A stretch of 64,000 bases of DNA from Ruminococcus sp. AF46-10NS (GTDB lineage Bacteria; Bacillota; Clostridia; Lachnospirales; Lachnospiraceae), in assembly GCF_003474435.1 (NCBI RefSeq), contig NZ_QRNF01000016.1:7933-71932 (forward strand). Reading direction: 5' to 3'. Position numbers and translations under genes: made by a program. Shown in pieces: positions 1 to 9,961 of this stretch. The notes beneath the pieces are model-generated. The model was not told the origin of the DNA. It searched no databases and saw nothing but the letters and a program-made list of their open reading frames with translations. Positions within the stretch are counted from its first letter, which is position 1; each line of letters starts with the position of its first letter.

Positions 1-1
1 T

Positions 2-132
2 GATGAATACAACACATATCTTTATGACCCGTCAACAGGGCAGACAAGCCTTATGGAATGAATGACAGCACAGCCTTGTTTGAGAGTGCGGGAAATGTAT
101 TTTTAACCTATATAGAGAATGTTACAGAGTAA
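2..132 (+). CDS. C-terminal end of an unidentified protein (partial, frameshifted)
   Basis: The window opens inside a gene. Reading from base 2 gives a sensible stretch beginning DEYNTYLYDPSTGQTS, and after about base 50 the reading continues in another frame as YGMNDSTALFESAGN and on to a TAA at 130-132. Restoring one C in the CC at 49-50 joins both parts into one uninterrupted C-terminus of about 43 residues. I do not recognise the family; no motif, membrane segment or cysteine pattern is visible in what remains. The break matches the homopolymer-type errors seen elsewhere in the window, so it is probably not a real truncation. Confidence 0.45.
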
Positions 133-215
133 CGGAAAACTCAAAATACAGGTATACCTATGGATAATGGGATGCAGCAGGACAGCGAGACGGACAGGTT
201 CCGTTTGGCATAAAT

Positions 216-244
216 GACAGACAGGATACAGATACCTGTCTGTC
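216..244. other. Perfect 10-bp stem-loop upstream of galT
   Basis: GACAGACAGG and its exact reverse complement CCTGTCTGTC flank a 9-base loop, ending 34 bases before the galT start. No T-run follows, so it does not look like a terminator. It could be an operator or a stable hairpin in the galT leader; nothing in the sequence decides between these. Confidence 0.35.
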
Positions 245-278
245 AAGGCAAAAGTGCGACAGGAAAGGGGAAAATGCA

Positions 279-1769
279 ATGTTAAGTGAAAGTATCAAGA
301 AACTGGTGCAGTATGGAGTAGAAAGTGGGATCACACCGGAATGTGAGAGGATCTATACAACGAATCTTCTTCTGGATGTTTTTGGTGAAAGCGAGTATAC
401 AGAACCGGAAGCAGAATATGCTAAAATCAATTTGGAAGAAGTATTGAATGAACTTCTGGATGAAGCTGTAAAGAGGGGAATTATTGAAGACAGTATTGTG
501 TACAGAGATCTTTTTGATACAAAACTTATGAACTGTCTTATGCCTCGTCCGGCTCAGGTTCAGAAAGAATTCTGGGATGCTTATAAGGAAGACCCGGAGA
601 AGGCTACTGATTATTTTTACAAGCTGAGTCAGGACAGTAACTATATCAGACGCTACCGTGTAAAGAAAGATCAGAAATGGACTGTGGACAGTGAGTATGG
701 TAAGATTGACATCACCATCAATCTCTCAAAACCGGAGAAAGATCCGAAAGCGATTGCAGCTGCCAAACTCGTGAAGTCAAGCAGTTATCCGAAATGTCTG
801 CTTTGCCCGGAGAATGAAGGTTATGCAGGAAGGGTCAATCATCCGGCAAGGGAGAATCACAGAATTATTCCGATCACCATCAATGACAGTCCGTGGGGCT
901 TCCAGTATTCACCGTATGTTTACTATAATGAGCATTGCATTGTCTTTAACAGTAAGCATACACCAATGAAGATCGAGAGAAATACTTTTGTGAAACTGTT
1001 TGATTTTGTGAAACTGTTTCCGCATTATTTCCTGGGATCCAATGCAGATCTTCCGATCGTAGGCGGATCGATCTTAAGCCATGATCATTTCCAGGGAGGC
1101 CATTACACATTTGCAATGGCAAAGGCTGAGATTGAGAAACAAGTGACAATTCCCGGATATGAAGATGTGGAGGCTGGTATTGTGAAATGGCCGCTTTCTG
1201 TTCTGCGTATCCGCAGCAAGGATGAGAAGAGACTGATCGATCTGGCAACACATGTGTTGGCGAACTGGAGAGGTTATACAGATGAAGCTGCATTTATCTT
1301 TGCAGAAACTGATGGGGAGCCGCATAATACGATTACACCGATCGCGCGTAAAGTTGATGATACTTTTGAACTGGATCTGACATTACGTAATAATATAACA
1401 ACAGAAGAGAACCCACTGGGTGTTTACCATCCGCATGCATGCTATCATCACATCAAGAAAGAGAATATTGGTCTTATTGAAGTTATGGGACTTGCTGTTC
1501 TTCCGGCACGTTTGAAAGAAGAGCTGGAACTTCTGGAAGAATATATCTTAAGTGGCAAAGATATCGCTTCCAACGAAAAGATTGAGAAACATGCAGCATG
1601 GGTTGCAGAATTTCTGCCAAAATATGAGAAACTTGACAAAGACAATATTCAGGAAGTTCTCCGTAAAGAAGTGGGCAATGTATTTGTTCATGTTCTGGAG
1701 GATGCCGGTGTTTATAAATGCACACCAGAGGGAAGGGATGCATTTATGAGATTTATCAACACTCTGTAA
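279..1769 (+). CDS. galT: Galactose-1-phosphate uridylyltransferase, class II
   Basis: GalT transfers UMP between UDP-glucose and galactose-1-phosphate in the cytoplasmic Leloir pathway. The 496-residue length fits the Firmicute class II family rather than the shorter class I enzyme. Visible marks are a CLLCPENEGYAGR segment (about residues 173-185), a histidine-rich block SHDHFQGGHYTF (about 267-278) and HPHACYHH near residue 388, consistent with the N- and C-terminal GalP-UDP transferase domains. The ATG follows an AAAGGGG ribosome site by 7 bases. No galK or galE is next to it in this window, so its operon partners, if any, lie upstream. The reading frame is intact. Confidence 0.93.
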   Translation: MLSESIKKLVQYGVESGITPECERIYTTNLLLDVFGESEYTEPEAEYAKINLEEVLNELLDEAVKRGIIEDSIVYRDLFDTKLMNCLMPRPAQVQKEFWDAYKEDPEKATDYFYKLSQDSNYIRRYRVKKDQKWTVDSEYGKIDITINLSKPEKDPKAIAAAKLVKSSSYPKCLLCPENEGYAGRVNHPARENHRIIPITINDSPWGFQYSPYVYYNEHCIVFNSKHTPMKIERNTFVKLFDFVKLFPHYFLGSNADLPIVGGSILSHDHFQGGHYTFAMAKAEIEKQVTIPGYEDVEAGIVKWPLSVLRIRSKDEKRLIDLATHVLANWRGYTDEAAFIFAETDGEPHNTITPIARKVDDTFELDLTLRNNITTEENPLGVYHPHACYHHIKKENIGLIEVMGLAVLPARLKEELELLEEYILSGKDIASNEKIEKHAAWVAEFLPKYEKLDKDNIQEVLRKEVGNVFVHVLEDAGVYKCTPEGRDAFMRFINTL

Positions 1770-1877
1770 ATATTCGGAGGCTGCCGGTAATCTGATACAT
1801 CAGAGCATGGAAACATTAAATTCAGGAATTTCCTGTGCGGAACTTGAAAGATGTATATTTCAGGAGGAGTAATTTAT

Positions 1878-3362
1878 ATGAAGAAAACAGAAAGAACCGG
1901 AAAAGCCTTTCGAATAAAATGGCTTTTGCTGGCAGTTGTTGCAGCTGCACTGATCTTTATGCCGGCAGCTTCGCAGAAAGTTTCTGCAGGCAAGCTTGTA
2001 TATACAGTGAAGTTCAATAATAATTCCGGAACCAGTAAAAGCAAAACATACACAGCACTGACCAGAAATGTTAAACTGAACACCACTATTAAACTTCCGG
2101 CAGTTCCGAAGGCTATAGGTTATCAGAATCTTGGATGGACTACAATGAAGGGAAGCAGTAAAGTGGTATATAAAGCCGGAGCCAACATAAAGGTTAAGAA
2201 AGACATGACTCTTTATGCAGTCCGGAGGAAAAGCAAATTTTATACAGTAAGTTTTTATCTGGGAAATGGAAGAAGTACAGCCGCTTATAGGAAACTTCAG
2301 AAAAAAGTTGAAGAAGGTACATATTATACTCTGCCTGCTGTGCCGACCAGATCAGGCTATGTAAATCTTGGATGGTCTACAGCCATAAATGGAAAAGCAT
2401 CTACTGCAAAAAAATCCGGAACGAAGATCAGAATTTCCGGAAAAAATATTAAATATTATGCAGTACAGATGCAGTCAGTAAGTGTAAAACTCTGTAAAAC
2501 AAATGGAACAGTATGGAAAATGGTTACACTTGGAAAAGGTGGTTATCTGAAACTTCCATCAGCGTCCAATGCTACAGGATATACGTTTATGGGCTGGTCA
2601 AAGACCAAGAGGACTGGATCTTCAGCGGCACCGGATTATGAAGCCGGAGAACGGATTAAGGTCAGCAAGGCAACTACATTGTATGCAACCGTATTCAATC
2701 GTACGCTGGAAAAAGATATCAGTTCTGATGATATGGCGCATCCGGCAGTCGGTTTACTGTACAGTAAGGTGATATTTGTAGGTGATTCCCGCACTGTGGG
2801 GATGGAGAAAACATTGAACAGGCAGATGAGCAGTTCTGTGACGAAAGATGTTTCTTTTGTGGCCAGTGCAGGTCAGGGATTAAGCTGGTTTAAGAGTGAA
2901 GGATACGAGCAGCTTTTGAAGGAGATCAGCGAGGCAGAAGGATCTCGTCCTATTGCAGTTATCTTTAACCTGGGCGTTAATGATATGGCAAATGCAAGCA
3001 ATTATGTAAGCTATATGACCAATATTGCACCGACTCTGAAAAAGAAGAACTGCAAACTGTTTTATATGTCGGTAAACCCGATCAACAGTACAATGATCAC
3101 CAAAGCAGGAAGAGGTGCCCGTACAGAGGCTCAGGTAAGAGAATTTAACAGTAAGATCCACTCAGGTCTTTCTGTATATTACAAATTTATTGATACGTAT
3201 AGTGTACTGATGAAGAAAGGATATGGAACCAACGCTTCTTATGTTGGTGTAGACAGAGATTCCGATGACGGACTGCATTATACAACCAAGACCTATAAGA
3301 GAATTTATTATTACTGTGTGACATATCTTAACACAGGAAGTATCAATGCGACATATTATTAA
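1878..3362 (+). CDS. Secreted SGNH-hydrolase-like protein with InlB-type repeats
   Basis: The protein (494 aa) starts at the ATG 8 bases after AGGAGGAG; an upstream in-frame ATG lacks this spacing. A signal peptide (about residues 1-36, ending VSA) is followed by three tandem modules of about 70 residues, each with a GY.NLGW or GYTFMGW core and ending LYAV-like, resembling Listeria-Bacteroides/InlB B-repeats. The C-terminal part has SGNH/GDSL features: VGDSRTVG (nucleophile about Ser304), FNLGVNDM (block III) and DDGLHYT (Asp/His about 464-467). SGNH enzymes cleave esters, often acetyl groups on glycans. The substrate is unknown; a surface carbohydrate role is inferred. There is no LPXTG anchor, so the repeats may mediate wall or partner binding. 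Confidence 0.75.
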   Translation: MKKTERTGKAFRIKWLLLAVVAAALIFMPAASQKVSAGKLVYTVKFNNNSGTSKSKTYTALTRNVKLNTTIKLPAVPKAIGYQNLGWTTMKGSSKVVYKAGANIKVKKDMTLYAVRRKSKFYTVSFYLGNGRSTAAYRKLQKKVEEGTYYTLPAVPTRSGYVNLGWSTAINGKASTAKKSGTKIRISGKNIKYYAVQMQSVSVKLCKTNGTVWKMVTLGKGGYLKLPSASNATGYTFMGWSKTKRTGSSAAPDYEAGERIKVSKATTLYATVFNRTLEKDISSDDMAHPAVGLLYSKVIFVGDSRTVGMEKTLNRQMSSSVTKDVSFVASAGQGLSWFKSEGYEQLLKEISEAEGSRPIAVIFNLGVNDMANASNYVSYMTNIAPTLKKKNCKLFYMSVNPINSTMITKAGRGARTEAQVREFNSKIHSGLSVYYKFIDTYSVLMKKGYGTNASYVGVDRDSDDGLHYTTKTYKRIYYYCVTYLNTGSINATYY

Positions 3363-3372
3363 ATATGCACAT

Positions 3373-3414
3373 GATCCCGCATGTCGGTACATTTTCCGGC
3401 ATGCGGGATCTTTT
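3373..3414 (+). terminator. Rho-independent terminator after the SGNH gene
   Basis: GATCCCGCATG and CATGCGGGATC form a perfect 11-bp stem, extended inside by CGG/CCG, followed by TTTT. It begins 11 bases after the stop codon. Confidence 0.8.
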
Positions 3415-3461
3415 ATGTCACAGGAATTATACCAGGGCAGCGAATTCCTTCCAATTACTCC

Positions 3462-3490
3462 TTGCGCGAACCATAAGAATAGTCTATACT
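3462..3490 (+). promoter_or_regulatory. Candidate sigma-A promoter for asnS
   Basis: TTGCGC (weak -35) and TATACT (-10) are separated by 17 bases. A short inverted repeat, CGGACAT-N4-ATGTCCG, follows in the leader at about 3502-3519. No T-box signature is visible before asnS. Confidence 0.4.
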
Positions 3491-3560
3491 TAATTCGATA
3501 CGGACATTTATATGTCCGAAGGGACGGGAAATCCTGAATATGAGGAATGAGGTATAGATT

Positions 3561-4952
3561 ATGGAACTGACAACAGTTAAAGAGATTTACAGAAACCGTG
3601 AACAGTATCTTGATAAAGAGATCACAGTAGGCGGCTGGGTGCGCAGCGTCCGTGATTCCAAGGCATTTGGTTTTATCGTGCTTCATGATGGAAGTTTTTT
3701 TGAAACTCTTCAGATCGTTTATCATGATAACATGGAGAATTTCGCGGAGGTTTCCAAATTAAATGTAGGTGCGGCCATTATCGTTAAGGGAACACTGGTA
3801 GCAACACCGCAGGCGAAACAGCCATTTGAGATCCAGGCAACAGAAGTATTCGTAGAGGGAGGTTCTGCACCGGATTACCCGCTTCAGAAGAAACGCCATA
3901 GTCTTGAATATTTAAGAACTATGACACATTTAAGACCGAGAACAAACACTTTCCAGGCAGTATTCCGCGTACGCTCTCTCTGTGCATATGCGATTCACAA
4001 GTTCTTCCAGGAGAGAGATTTTGTCTATGTGCATACACCACTGATCACAGGAAGTGACTGTGAGGGTGCAGGAGAAATGTTCCAGGTAACAACACTGGAT
4101 CCTAAGAACATACCGATGACAGAGGACGGAAAAGTAGATTATTCTCAGGACTTTTTCGGAAAAGAGACTAACCTTACAGTAAGCGGACAGCTCAACGGTG
4201 AGACATTTGCACAGGCATTCCGCAATATCTACACATTCGGACCGACTTTCCGTGCAGAGAACTCTAACACAACACGTCATGCGGCTGAGTTCTGGATGAT
4301 CGAGCCGGAGTGTGCATTTGCGGATATTCAGGATGCTATGGAACTTGCAGAAGCTATGCTGAAATATGTGATCCGTTACGTTCTTGAGAATGCACCGGAG
4401 GAGATAAATTTCTTCAATTCCTTCGTAGACAAGGGACTTCTTGACAGACTGAACCATGTGCTGAACTCCGAGTTTGCACATGTAACATACACAGAGGCTG
4501 TTGAGATCCTTGAGAAAAACAACGATAAATTTGATTACAAGGTATTCTGGGGCTGCGATCTTCAGACTGAGCATGAGCGTTATCTGACAGAGCAGATCTA
4601 CAAGAGACCTGTATTTGTTACTGATTATCCGAAAGAGATCAAGGCTTTCTATATGAAACTCAACGAAGATGGCAAGACTGTAGCCGCTATGGACTGTCTT
4701 GTACCGGGAATCGGAGAGATCATCGGAGGAAGCCAGAGAGAGGATGACTACGGTAAACTGAAAGCACGTATGGACGAGCTTGGACTGAAACCGGAAGATT
4801 ACGATTTCTATCTTGATCTCCGTAAATACGGTTCTACCCGTCATTCCGGATTCGGACTTGGATTTGAGAGATGCGTTATGTATCTTACAGGAATGGGCAA
4901 CATCCGTGACGTGATCCCGTTCCCGAGAACTGTAAAGAACTGTGACCTTTAA
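3561..4952 (+). CDS. asnS: Asparaginyl-tRNA synthetase
   Basis: This enzyme charges tRNA-Asn with asparagine. It has an N-terminal OB-fold anticodon-binding domain ([18 protein letters not shown], about residues 20-37) and a class II catalytic core with motif 2 ([19 protein letters not shown], about 232-250) and motif 3 ([12 protein letters not shown], near 433). The 463-residue length is typical of bacterial AsnRS. The [14 protein letters not shown] wording and the lack of the large insertion found in bacterial AspRS favour Asn over Asp specificity. The ATG follows a weak GAATGAGG site. The nuclease gene starts 19 bases downstream on the same strand. Confidence 0.95.
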   Translation: MELTTVKEIYRNREQYLDKEITVGGWVRSVRDSKAFGFIVLHDGSFFETLQIVYHDNMENFAEVSKLNVGAAIIVKGTLVATPQAKQPFEIQATEVFVEGGSAPDYPLQKKRHSLEYLRTMTHLRPRTNTFQAVFRVRSLCAYAIHKFFQERDFVYVHTPLITGSDCEGAGEMFQVTTLDPKNIPMTEDGKVDYSQDFFGKETNLTVSGQLNGETFAQAFRNIYTFGPTFRAENSNTTRHAAEFWMIEPECAFADIQDAMELAEAMLKYVIRYVLENAPEEINFFNSFVDKGLLDRLNHVLNSEFAHVTYTEAVEILEKNNDKFDYKVFWGCDLQTEHERYLTEQIYKRPVFVTDYPKEIKAFYMKLNEDGKTVAAMDCLVPGIGEIIGGSQREDDYGKLKARMDELGLKPEDYDFYLDLRKYGSTRHSGFGLGFERCVMYLTGMGNIRDVIPFPRTVKNCDL

Positions 4953-4970
4953 TTCACAAGGGAGAACATT

Positions 4971-6031
4971 ATGAGATTTATCCATCTTGCAGATGTGCAC
5001 CTGGGAGCTGTTCCTGACAGGGGATGCCCATGGAGCAAAGAGCGGGAGGAAGAAATCTGGAACACTTTCCGCCGGGTTATTGCGGGCATCCGCGAAGACC
5101 CGGTGGATTTGCTATTTATATCCGGAGATCTGTTCCACCGCCAGCCGCTAATGAGAGAACTTAAAGAAGTCAATTATCTTTTTTCAACCATTCCGGATAC
5201 CAGGGTGTATCTGATGGCTGGAAACCATGATTTTATCAGCAGGGATTCTTTTTATAATACATTTGAGTGGAATTCCAATGTTGTGTTCTTTAAGAATAGG
5301 GACTTAAGGTTGTGAAAGATCCCAGGCTGGATGTTTATGTATATGGACTCAGCTATTTTGACAGGGAAATAAAAGAGGGACTTTATGACAAGGCATTACC
5401 GGTCCAGGAAGAGGGAATCCACATTCTTCTTGCACATGGCGGGGATGAAAAGCATATTCCTCTCAGTGCAGCATCGCTGGCTGCGGCAGGTTTTGACTAC
5501 ATAGCACTTGGCCATATTCACAAGCCACAGATCCTGATCCGGGATCAGGCTGCTTTTGCGGGAGCTCTGGAACCTATTGACAGGAATGATACAGGTGAAC
5601 ATGGGTACATGGAAGGCAGGACTGTGGAAGGCAGGATCCGTACAGAATTCGTGCCTTTTGCATGCAGATCTTATCAGCAGCTGGTACTCAACCTTCATGA
5701 GGAGACTACGCAGATCTCACTGGAGGAAGCTGTGAAATCGCAGATTTTTCGAAGAGGCGGAAGGAATATTTACCGGATTATCCTGCAGGGCATGCGTTCT
5801 CCGGATCTGATGCTGATTCATGAGAAACTGAAGAATCTGGGAAATATTACAGATGTGATCGATGAATCCTGGCCGGCATATGACCTTCCGGAACTTTATA
5901 AACGCTACAGTGGTACGCTGATCGGTGATTATATCGGTTATTTTCTTGCAAAGGGAGCATTGGATACTGTGGAAAAAAAGGCTCTGTATTACGGTCTGCA
6001 GGCACTTCTTGAGACTGGAAGCAGGCGATGA
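4971..6031 (+). CDS. YhaO-like metallophosphoesterase / DNA-repair exonuclease (frameshifted)
   Basis: This is a calcineurin-like phosphoesterase of the SbcD/Mre11/YhaO group, which acts on DNA ends with a partner ATPase. Metal-site motifs appear in order: HLADVHLG (residue 5), FISGDLFH (about 50), AGNHD (about 83), LLAHGGDE and LGHIHKP. The frame breaks after residue about 113: translation stops at a TGA at 5313-5315, and the rest continues in another frame. Restoring one base at the GG of 5308-5309 (or the adjacent TT) gives a single protein of about 353 residues. The ATG follows AAGGGAG. The matching ATPase gene follows by 61 bases, as in the yhaO-yhaN pair of Bacillus. A sequencing error is more likely than a true break. 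Confidence 0.82.
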
Positions 6032-6092
6032 GACAACGATACTGTAGAGTTCGGGATAATAATTGTGTTTGTTCACAGGAGGATAACTGAAA

Positions 6093-7646
6093 ATGGTCAT
6101 CAGACGTTTGAAAATTAAAAATTTCGGTAAGATCCGGGACAAGGACATGGAGCTTTCTCCGGGTCTCAATGTGCTTTACGGCGAGAATGAAAGCGGAAAG
6201 ACAACAACACATACATTTATCCGTTCCATGCTCTTTGGGATTCGCAGACTCCGTGGAAAAGCAGCGCAGAACGATACCTATACGAAATATGAACCATGGG
6301 AGAATCCGGCAGAATACGGCGGTATCATGTGGTTCTCATCCGGTGGAAAGAATTACCGTCTTACCAGGAATTTTTATAAAGAAAAGAAATTCGGGGAGCT
6401 TCTCTGTGAGGATGATGGAAGCCTTGTGGATGCAGAACAGGGAGCTCTGGAATCCGTTCTTGGAAATGTAAGTGAAGCTGTTTACGACAATACAGTTTCT
6501 GTGGCGCAGTTAAAAAGCGTGACAGGACGGGATCTTGTTCGGGAGCTTCAGAATTATATGGCAAGCTACCAGGGAACAGGAGACAGTTCCATTGATATGG
6601 GAAGAGCCATGCAGATGCTTAAAATGTCCAGAAAAGGATATCTTACAGCGGCTGCGCGCCGGAAAAAAGAGCTGGAAAAAGAGGGAGAGAAGATCGCTTC
6701 GAATATAGAATATATCCAGAAGGAGATCAAAGATCTGGATGAAAAACGTGATAAAGTTACACAGCAGAAAGACGGTATGAATGTAGGAACCCGGGACAGA
6801 AATACAGAGGATCTTCTGGATCTTCGTGTTGAGCGTGTAAAGAAGAGGCGAGAAATGACAGATGCTGTGCTGGGTATCGTACTGGTGGGAGGAATTGCAG
6901 GCACCGGCTGTCTGGCTGCTTTTTCCAGCCATGTGATCTTAAGCCTTCTGGCGGGAGTTGCCACAGCAGCAGTCAGTGTAGCAGCCTGGTTTTTCCGCAC
7001 ACGCCTCAGCAGGGAGCTGAACAAGCGTGAGCGTCAGAGAGAACGCTGGCTTGCCAGACACGATGAGCTTACATGGAGCCAGAATAATCTGGATCAGGAT
7101 TATGAGGAGAAGTACACGGCACTTTCTAATCTTCAGGCAGAGCTTGCGGAATGTGAGGATAATACAGATGTGATGACTCCGGAGGAGACGGAGATCCAGG
7201 CATTGAACATGGCTATGGATACCATAGAGGCACTTTCCGGAAATATTACGGATCAGATCGGAGACAGGCTGAAGCATAGAACTTCCCAGATATTAAGTGA
7301 GATCACAGGTGGTAAATATAAAGAAGTGATCATGGACGAGGAGCTTCATATTTTTGTCAATACAGGAGAACGGATAGTTCCGGCAGGAAGGCTGAGCAGG
7401 GGAACTCTGGAGCAGATTTATTTTGCTCTGAGAATGGCTGCAGGAGAGCTTTTCTGCAGAGAGGAAACTTACCCTGTGATCCTGGATGATGTGTTCGGTA
7501 TGTATGATGAAGATCGTCTGGCATCTGTGCTTTGCTGGCTTCATAAAGAAAACAGACAGGTGATCATAAGCACCTGCCATAAAAGAGAGATGGAGATCCT
7601 GGACAAAGAGGGAATTCCATATCAGAAAATATTCCTGCAGGTATGA
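6093..7646 (+). CDS. YhaN-like AAA/SMC-type ATPase with a central membrane segment
   Basis: The N-terminus IRRLKIKNFGKIRD and Walker A GENESGKTT (about residues 30-38) are typical of SbcC/RecF/YhaN ATPases. The C-terminus holds a signature-like GRLSRGTLEQIYFALR and Walker B VILDDVFGMYDED. Between the heads, the coiled coil (about 190-350) is interrupted near residues 255-303 by two hydrophobic helices (VLGIVLVGGIAG and ILSLLAGVATAAVSVAAW), which suggests membrane attachment, as reported for some YhaN-type proteins. At 517 aa it is much shorter than SbcC. AGGAGG lies 10 bases before the ATG. It is paired with the upstream YhaO-like nuclease, so a role in DNA-end processing is inferred. Confidence 0.8.
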   Translation: MVIRRLKIKNFGKIRDKDMELSPGLNVLYGENESGKTTTHTFIRSMLFGIRRLRGKAAQNDTYTKYEPWENPAEYGGIMWFSSGGKNYRLTRNFYKEKKFGELLCEDDGSLVDAEQGALESVLGNVSEAVYDNTVSVAQLKSVTGRDLVRELQNYMASYQGTGDSSIDMGRAMQMLKMSRKGYLTAAARRKKELEKEGEKIASNIEYIQKEIKDLDEKRDKVTQQKDGMNVGTRDRNTEDLLDLRVERVKKRREMTDAVLGIVLVGGIAGTGCLAAFSSHVILSLLAGVATAAVSVAAWFFRTRLSRELNKRERQRERWLARHDELTWSQNNLDQDYEEKYTALSNLQAELAECEDNTDVMTPEETEIQALNMAMDTIEALSGNITDQIGDRLKHRTSQILSEITGGKYKEVIMDEELHIFVNTGERIVPAGRLSRGTLEQIYFALRMAAGELFCREETYPVILDDVFGMYDEDRLASVLCWLHKENRQVIISTCHKREMEILDKEGIPYQKIFLQV

Positions 7647-7674
7647 TAAGTGTATAATAGTTTGCATAAAATGC

Positions 7675-7736
7675 CCCGGTTTTCAGCGAAGGCGGATTAC
7701 GAATATCCGTCCGAACAGAGAACCGGGGTATTTTTG
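7675..7736. terminator. Terminator hairpin after the yhaN-like gene, between convergent genes
   Basis: CCCCGGTT (7675-7682) pairs with AACCGGGG (7722-7729) and is followed by TATTTTTG. The long loop carries a smaller CGGAT/ATCCG hairpin and wording (AGCGAAGGCGGATTACGAAT) close to the tail of the repeated cloverleaf element described at 15973 and 53031. It separates the + strand ATPase gene from the convergent prs gene. Confidence 0.65.
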
Positions 7737-7765
7737 TTATAGTTTATTGTATTTCAGGTGGAAAA

Positions 7766-8949
7766 TTACTTCTCATACTGGCTCATGTAGTTGTTTACAC
7801 AGCGTTTGATTCTGTCTACCGGGTTGAGAAGATGGCTGACAGATGTATCGTGATTCAGTGTATCAATGATCAGTGCGATATACTTGCTCATGTCACAGCT
7901 GATGTAATACGGTTTCTCAAGAAGCTCCGGTGACTGGTAAACCAGGTTGGTTGTGAGGAGCTTGTCAAAGTAACCTTTCTTATGAGCTTCATCGAATTTC
8001 TCAAGTCCGTCTGTGAAGAATCCGAAAGTGGAGCAGATGTAAACTTTGCCGGCACCTTTCTCTTTAAGGAGAGAAGCAATCTTAATGATGGTATCGCCGG
8101 AAGAGATCATATCGTCGATGAGGATCATATCTTTGCCCTCAAGCTTCGGTCCAAGGAACTCATATGCAGCGATCGGATGGCGGCCGTTTACATATCTTGA
8201 GTAGTCAAGACGCTTGTAGTACATACCCATATCAACACCAAGTACGTTGGCAAGATAGATGGCACGGCTCATGCTTCCCTCATCCGGGCTGATGGTCATG
8301 AAATGATCTTTGTCAATATGAAGCCCCTCTTCGTTGTTAAGAAGAGCTTTGATAAACTGATAGGATGGCTGTACAGTTTCGAATCCGTGGAGCGGAGTAG
8401 CGTTCTGTACACGGGAATCATGTGCATCGAAAGTGATGATGTTCTCAACTCCCATATCGATCAGCTCATGAAGTGCATTGGCACAGTCAAGAGACTCTCT
8501 TCCGACACGTTTGTCCTGGCGGCTCTCATAAAGATATGGCATGATTACGTTAACTCTGCGGGCTTTTCCGCCGATGGCAGCAATGACACGCTTCATATCC
8601 TGGAAATGATCATCTGGAGACATGAGGTTTGTGTAAGGTCGATCGGATAGGACAGGCTGTAGTTGGTCACATCTACCATAACATAGATATCATCACCGCG
8701 GACAGATTCGTTGATGGTACACTTGGCTTCACCGGAACCGAAACGCGGATTCTTGGCTTCAATAATGTAAGAATCACGTTTGTATCCCTCGAATGCGAAA
8801 GAATCCATTCCCGGATACTGTCTCTCGGCACGCCATTTAACCAGCCAGTCATTCACCTTACTGCCTAATGTGCTGCAGCTCTGAAGGGGAATCAGTCCAA
8901 GTCTTCCTACCGGAAGTGTGGAAAAATCTTTTGTAGTTACCAGTGCCAT
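7766..8949 (-). CDS. prs: Ribose-phosphate pyrophosphokinase (frameshifted)
   Basis: Prs makes PRPP from ribose-5-phosphate and ATP for nucleotide, His and Trp synthesis. The restored protein is about 394 aa, the long clostridial form with an N-terminal extension. Recognisable are TNYSLSYPID, MSPDDHFQDMKRVIAAIGGKA (metal/ATP region), IMPYLYESRQDKR, IITFDAHDSR and the PRPP-binding loop MILIDDMISSGDTI. The frame breaks near 8635-8638 (AAGG on the + strand); one missing base splits it into a 118-residue N-part and the rest. The ATG at 8949 starts two bases after the dnaC stop and follows AGGAGG, so it is co-transcribed with dnaD-dnaC. Prs is normally essential, so the break is probably an assembly error. 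Confidence 0.9.
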
Positions 8950-8951
8950 TT

Positions 8952-9938
8952 TTAATTTCCTCCTAAAAATATTTTCTGTATACGGATGTCTTTCCCGATC
9001 AGCGAGATCATCTGATAATTGCTTGCGATTCGGGAAAAAGTTCTCTCGGAATAGGTATCCGAGAAATTCCTGAGCGTCAGATTCGTGGAAATGATCGTAG
9101 ATTTCCTGCGCATGATCCGCTCATTGAGACAGAGAAAAAGCTGCGAGGACACAAAGCTGTTGGTAAGCTCCGTTCCGAGGTCATCAATGATAAGAAGGTC
9201 GCAGTCATAGATCAGTTCCTCATCCGTGCCTGTATCTTTTCTGGAAAAAGAATTCGCAGCCATCATATCAAAGAGATCATAGGCCGAAAAATACAGGACG
9301 CAGTGGGTGGATCTGAGAAGCTCCCGCGCGATGCAGTGTGAGAGAAAAGTTTTTCCCACGCCGGTATCGCCATACAAAAACAGATTTTCGAATTTGCGGT
9401 CGAAGTCCTGCACAAAACGCTGTGCAGTATCATAGGCCCGTCTGGCTGTATCCAGGGCAGACAGTCCCGTGGCTTCGTTTTTTATTGTAGCAGAATAATA
9501 GTCAAATGAAAAGCTGTCAAAATTTTCTTTTTCAAGAATTTCATTAAGATTGGACTGTGCATAAAGCAGTTCGATCTCAGCTTTCCTGAAACAGGTGCAT
9601 TTTTTGCTGCCAATATAGCCGGTGTCCTGGCAGAGCGGGCAGGTGTAGGGCATCTCCAGATAATCCCCGGGAAAACCGTTGGCAACGAGAAGAGTGATCC
9701 GCTCATCAGAAAGCTCCTGGATGGTAGCCTTCAGATCTGAAGTTCCCTTTTCCCTGCCGCTTAAAAGCCGCCGTACTTTGTCAGCACTTAAAGTGGCAAC
9801 CTCGTCGTCAATCTCCTTAAGACGGGGGATCTTAGCATAAGCCAGGGCAGTGTGTTCCTCCAGGATACGGTGGTTCTGGGCCTGACGGCGGCTGTATTCT
9901 CTCATTATAGTATCATACTGAAAATTCTGTAAAGGCAT
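8952..9938 (-). CDS. dnaC: DnaC/DnaI-type replicative helicase loader ATPase
   Basis: This AAA+ protein loads the replicative helicase onto origin DNA. An N-terminal zinc-binding cluster (CPLCQDTGYIGSKKCTCF, about residues 108-125) matches the DnaI/DnaC loader zinc domain. The ATPase core has Walker A GDTGVGKT (about 198-205), Walker B LLIIDDLGTE (about 250-259) and sensor-like ISTNLTLRNF. The 328-residue length is normal for Firmicute loaders. The gene lies 23 bases after dnaD and 2 bases before prs on the minus strand, so the loader and its DnaD-type partner are made together. The start codon follows AAGGAGC. Confidence 0.88.
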   Translation of the reverse strand: MPLQNFQYDTIMREYSRRQAQNHRILEEHTALAYAKIPRLKEIDDEVATLSADKVRRLLSGREKGTSDLKATIQELSDERITLLVANGFPGDYLEMPYTCPLCQDTGYIGSKKCTCFRKAEIELLYAQSNLNEILEKENFDSFSFDYYSATIKNEATGLSALDTARRAYDTAQRFVQDFDRKFENLFLYGDTGVGKTFLSHCIARELLRSTHCVLYFSAYDLFDMMAANSFSRKDTGTDEELIYDCDLLIIDDLGTELTNSFVSSQLFLCLNERIMRRKSTIISTNLTLRNFSDTYSERTFSRIASNYQMISLIGKDIRIQKIFLGGN

Positions 9939-9961
9939 AAAAAGCTCCTTATTGATAAAGC

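Noticed and set aside
3363-3560. T-box leader for asnS
   Set aside because: No TGGNACCGCG motif or antiterminator pair is present in the gap.
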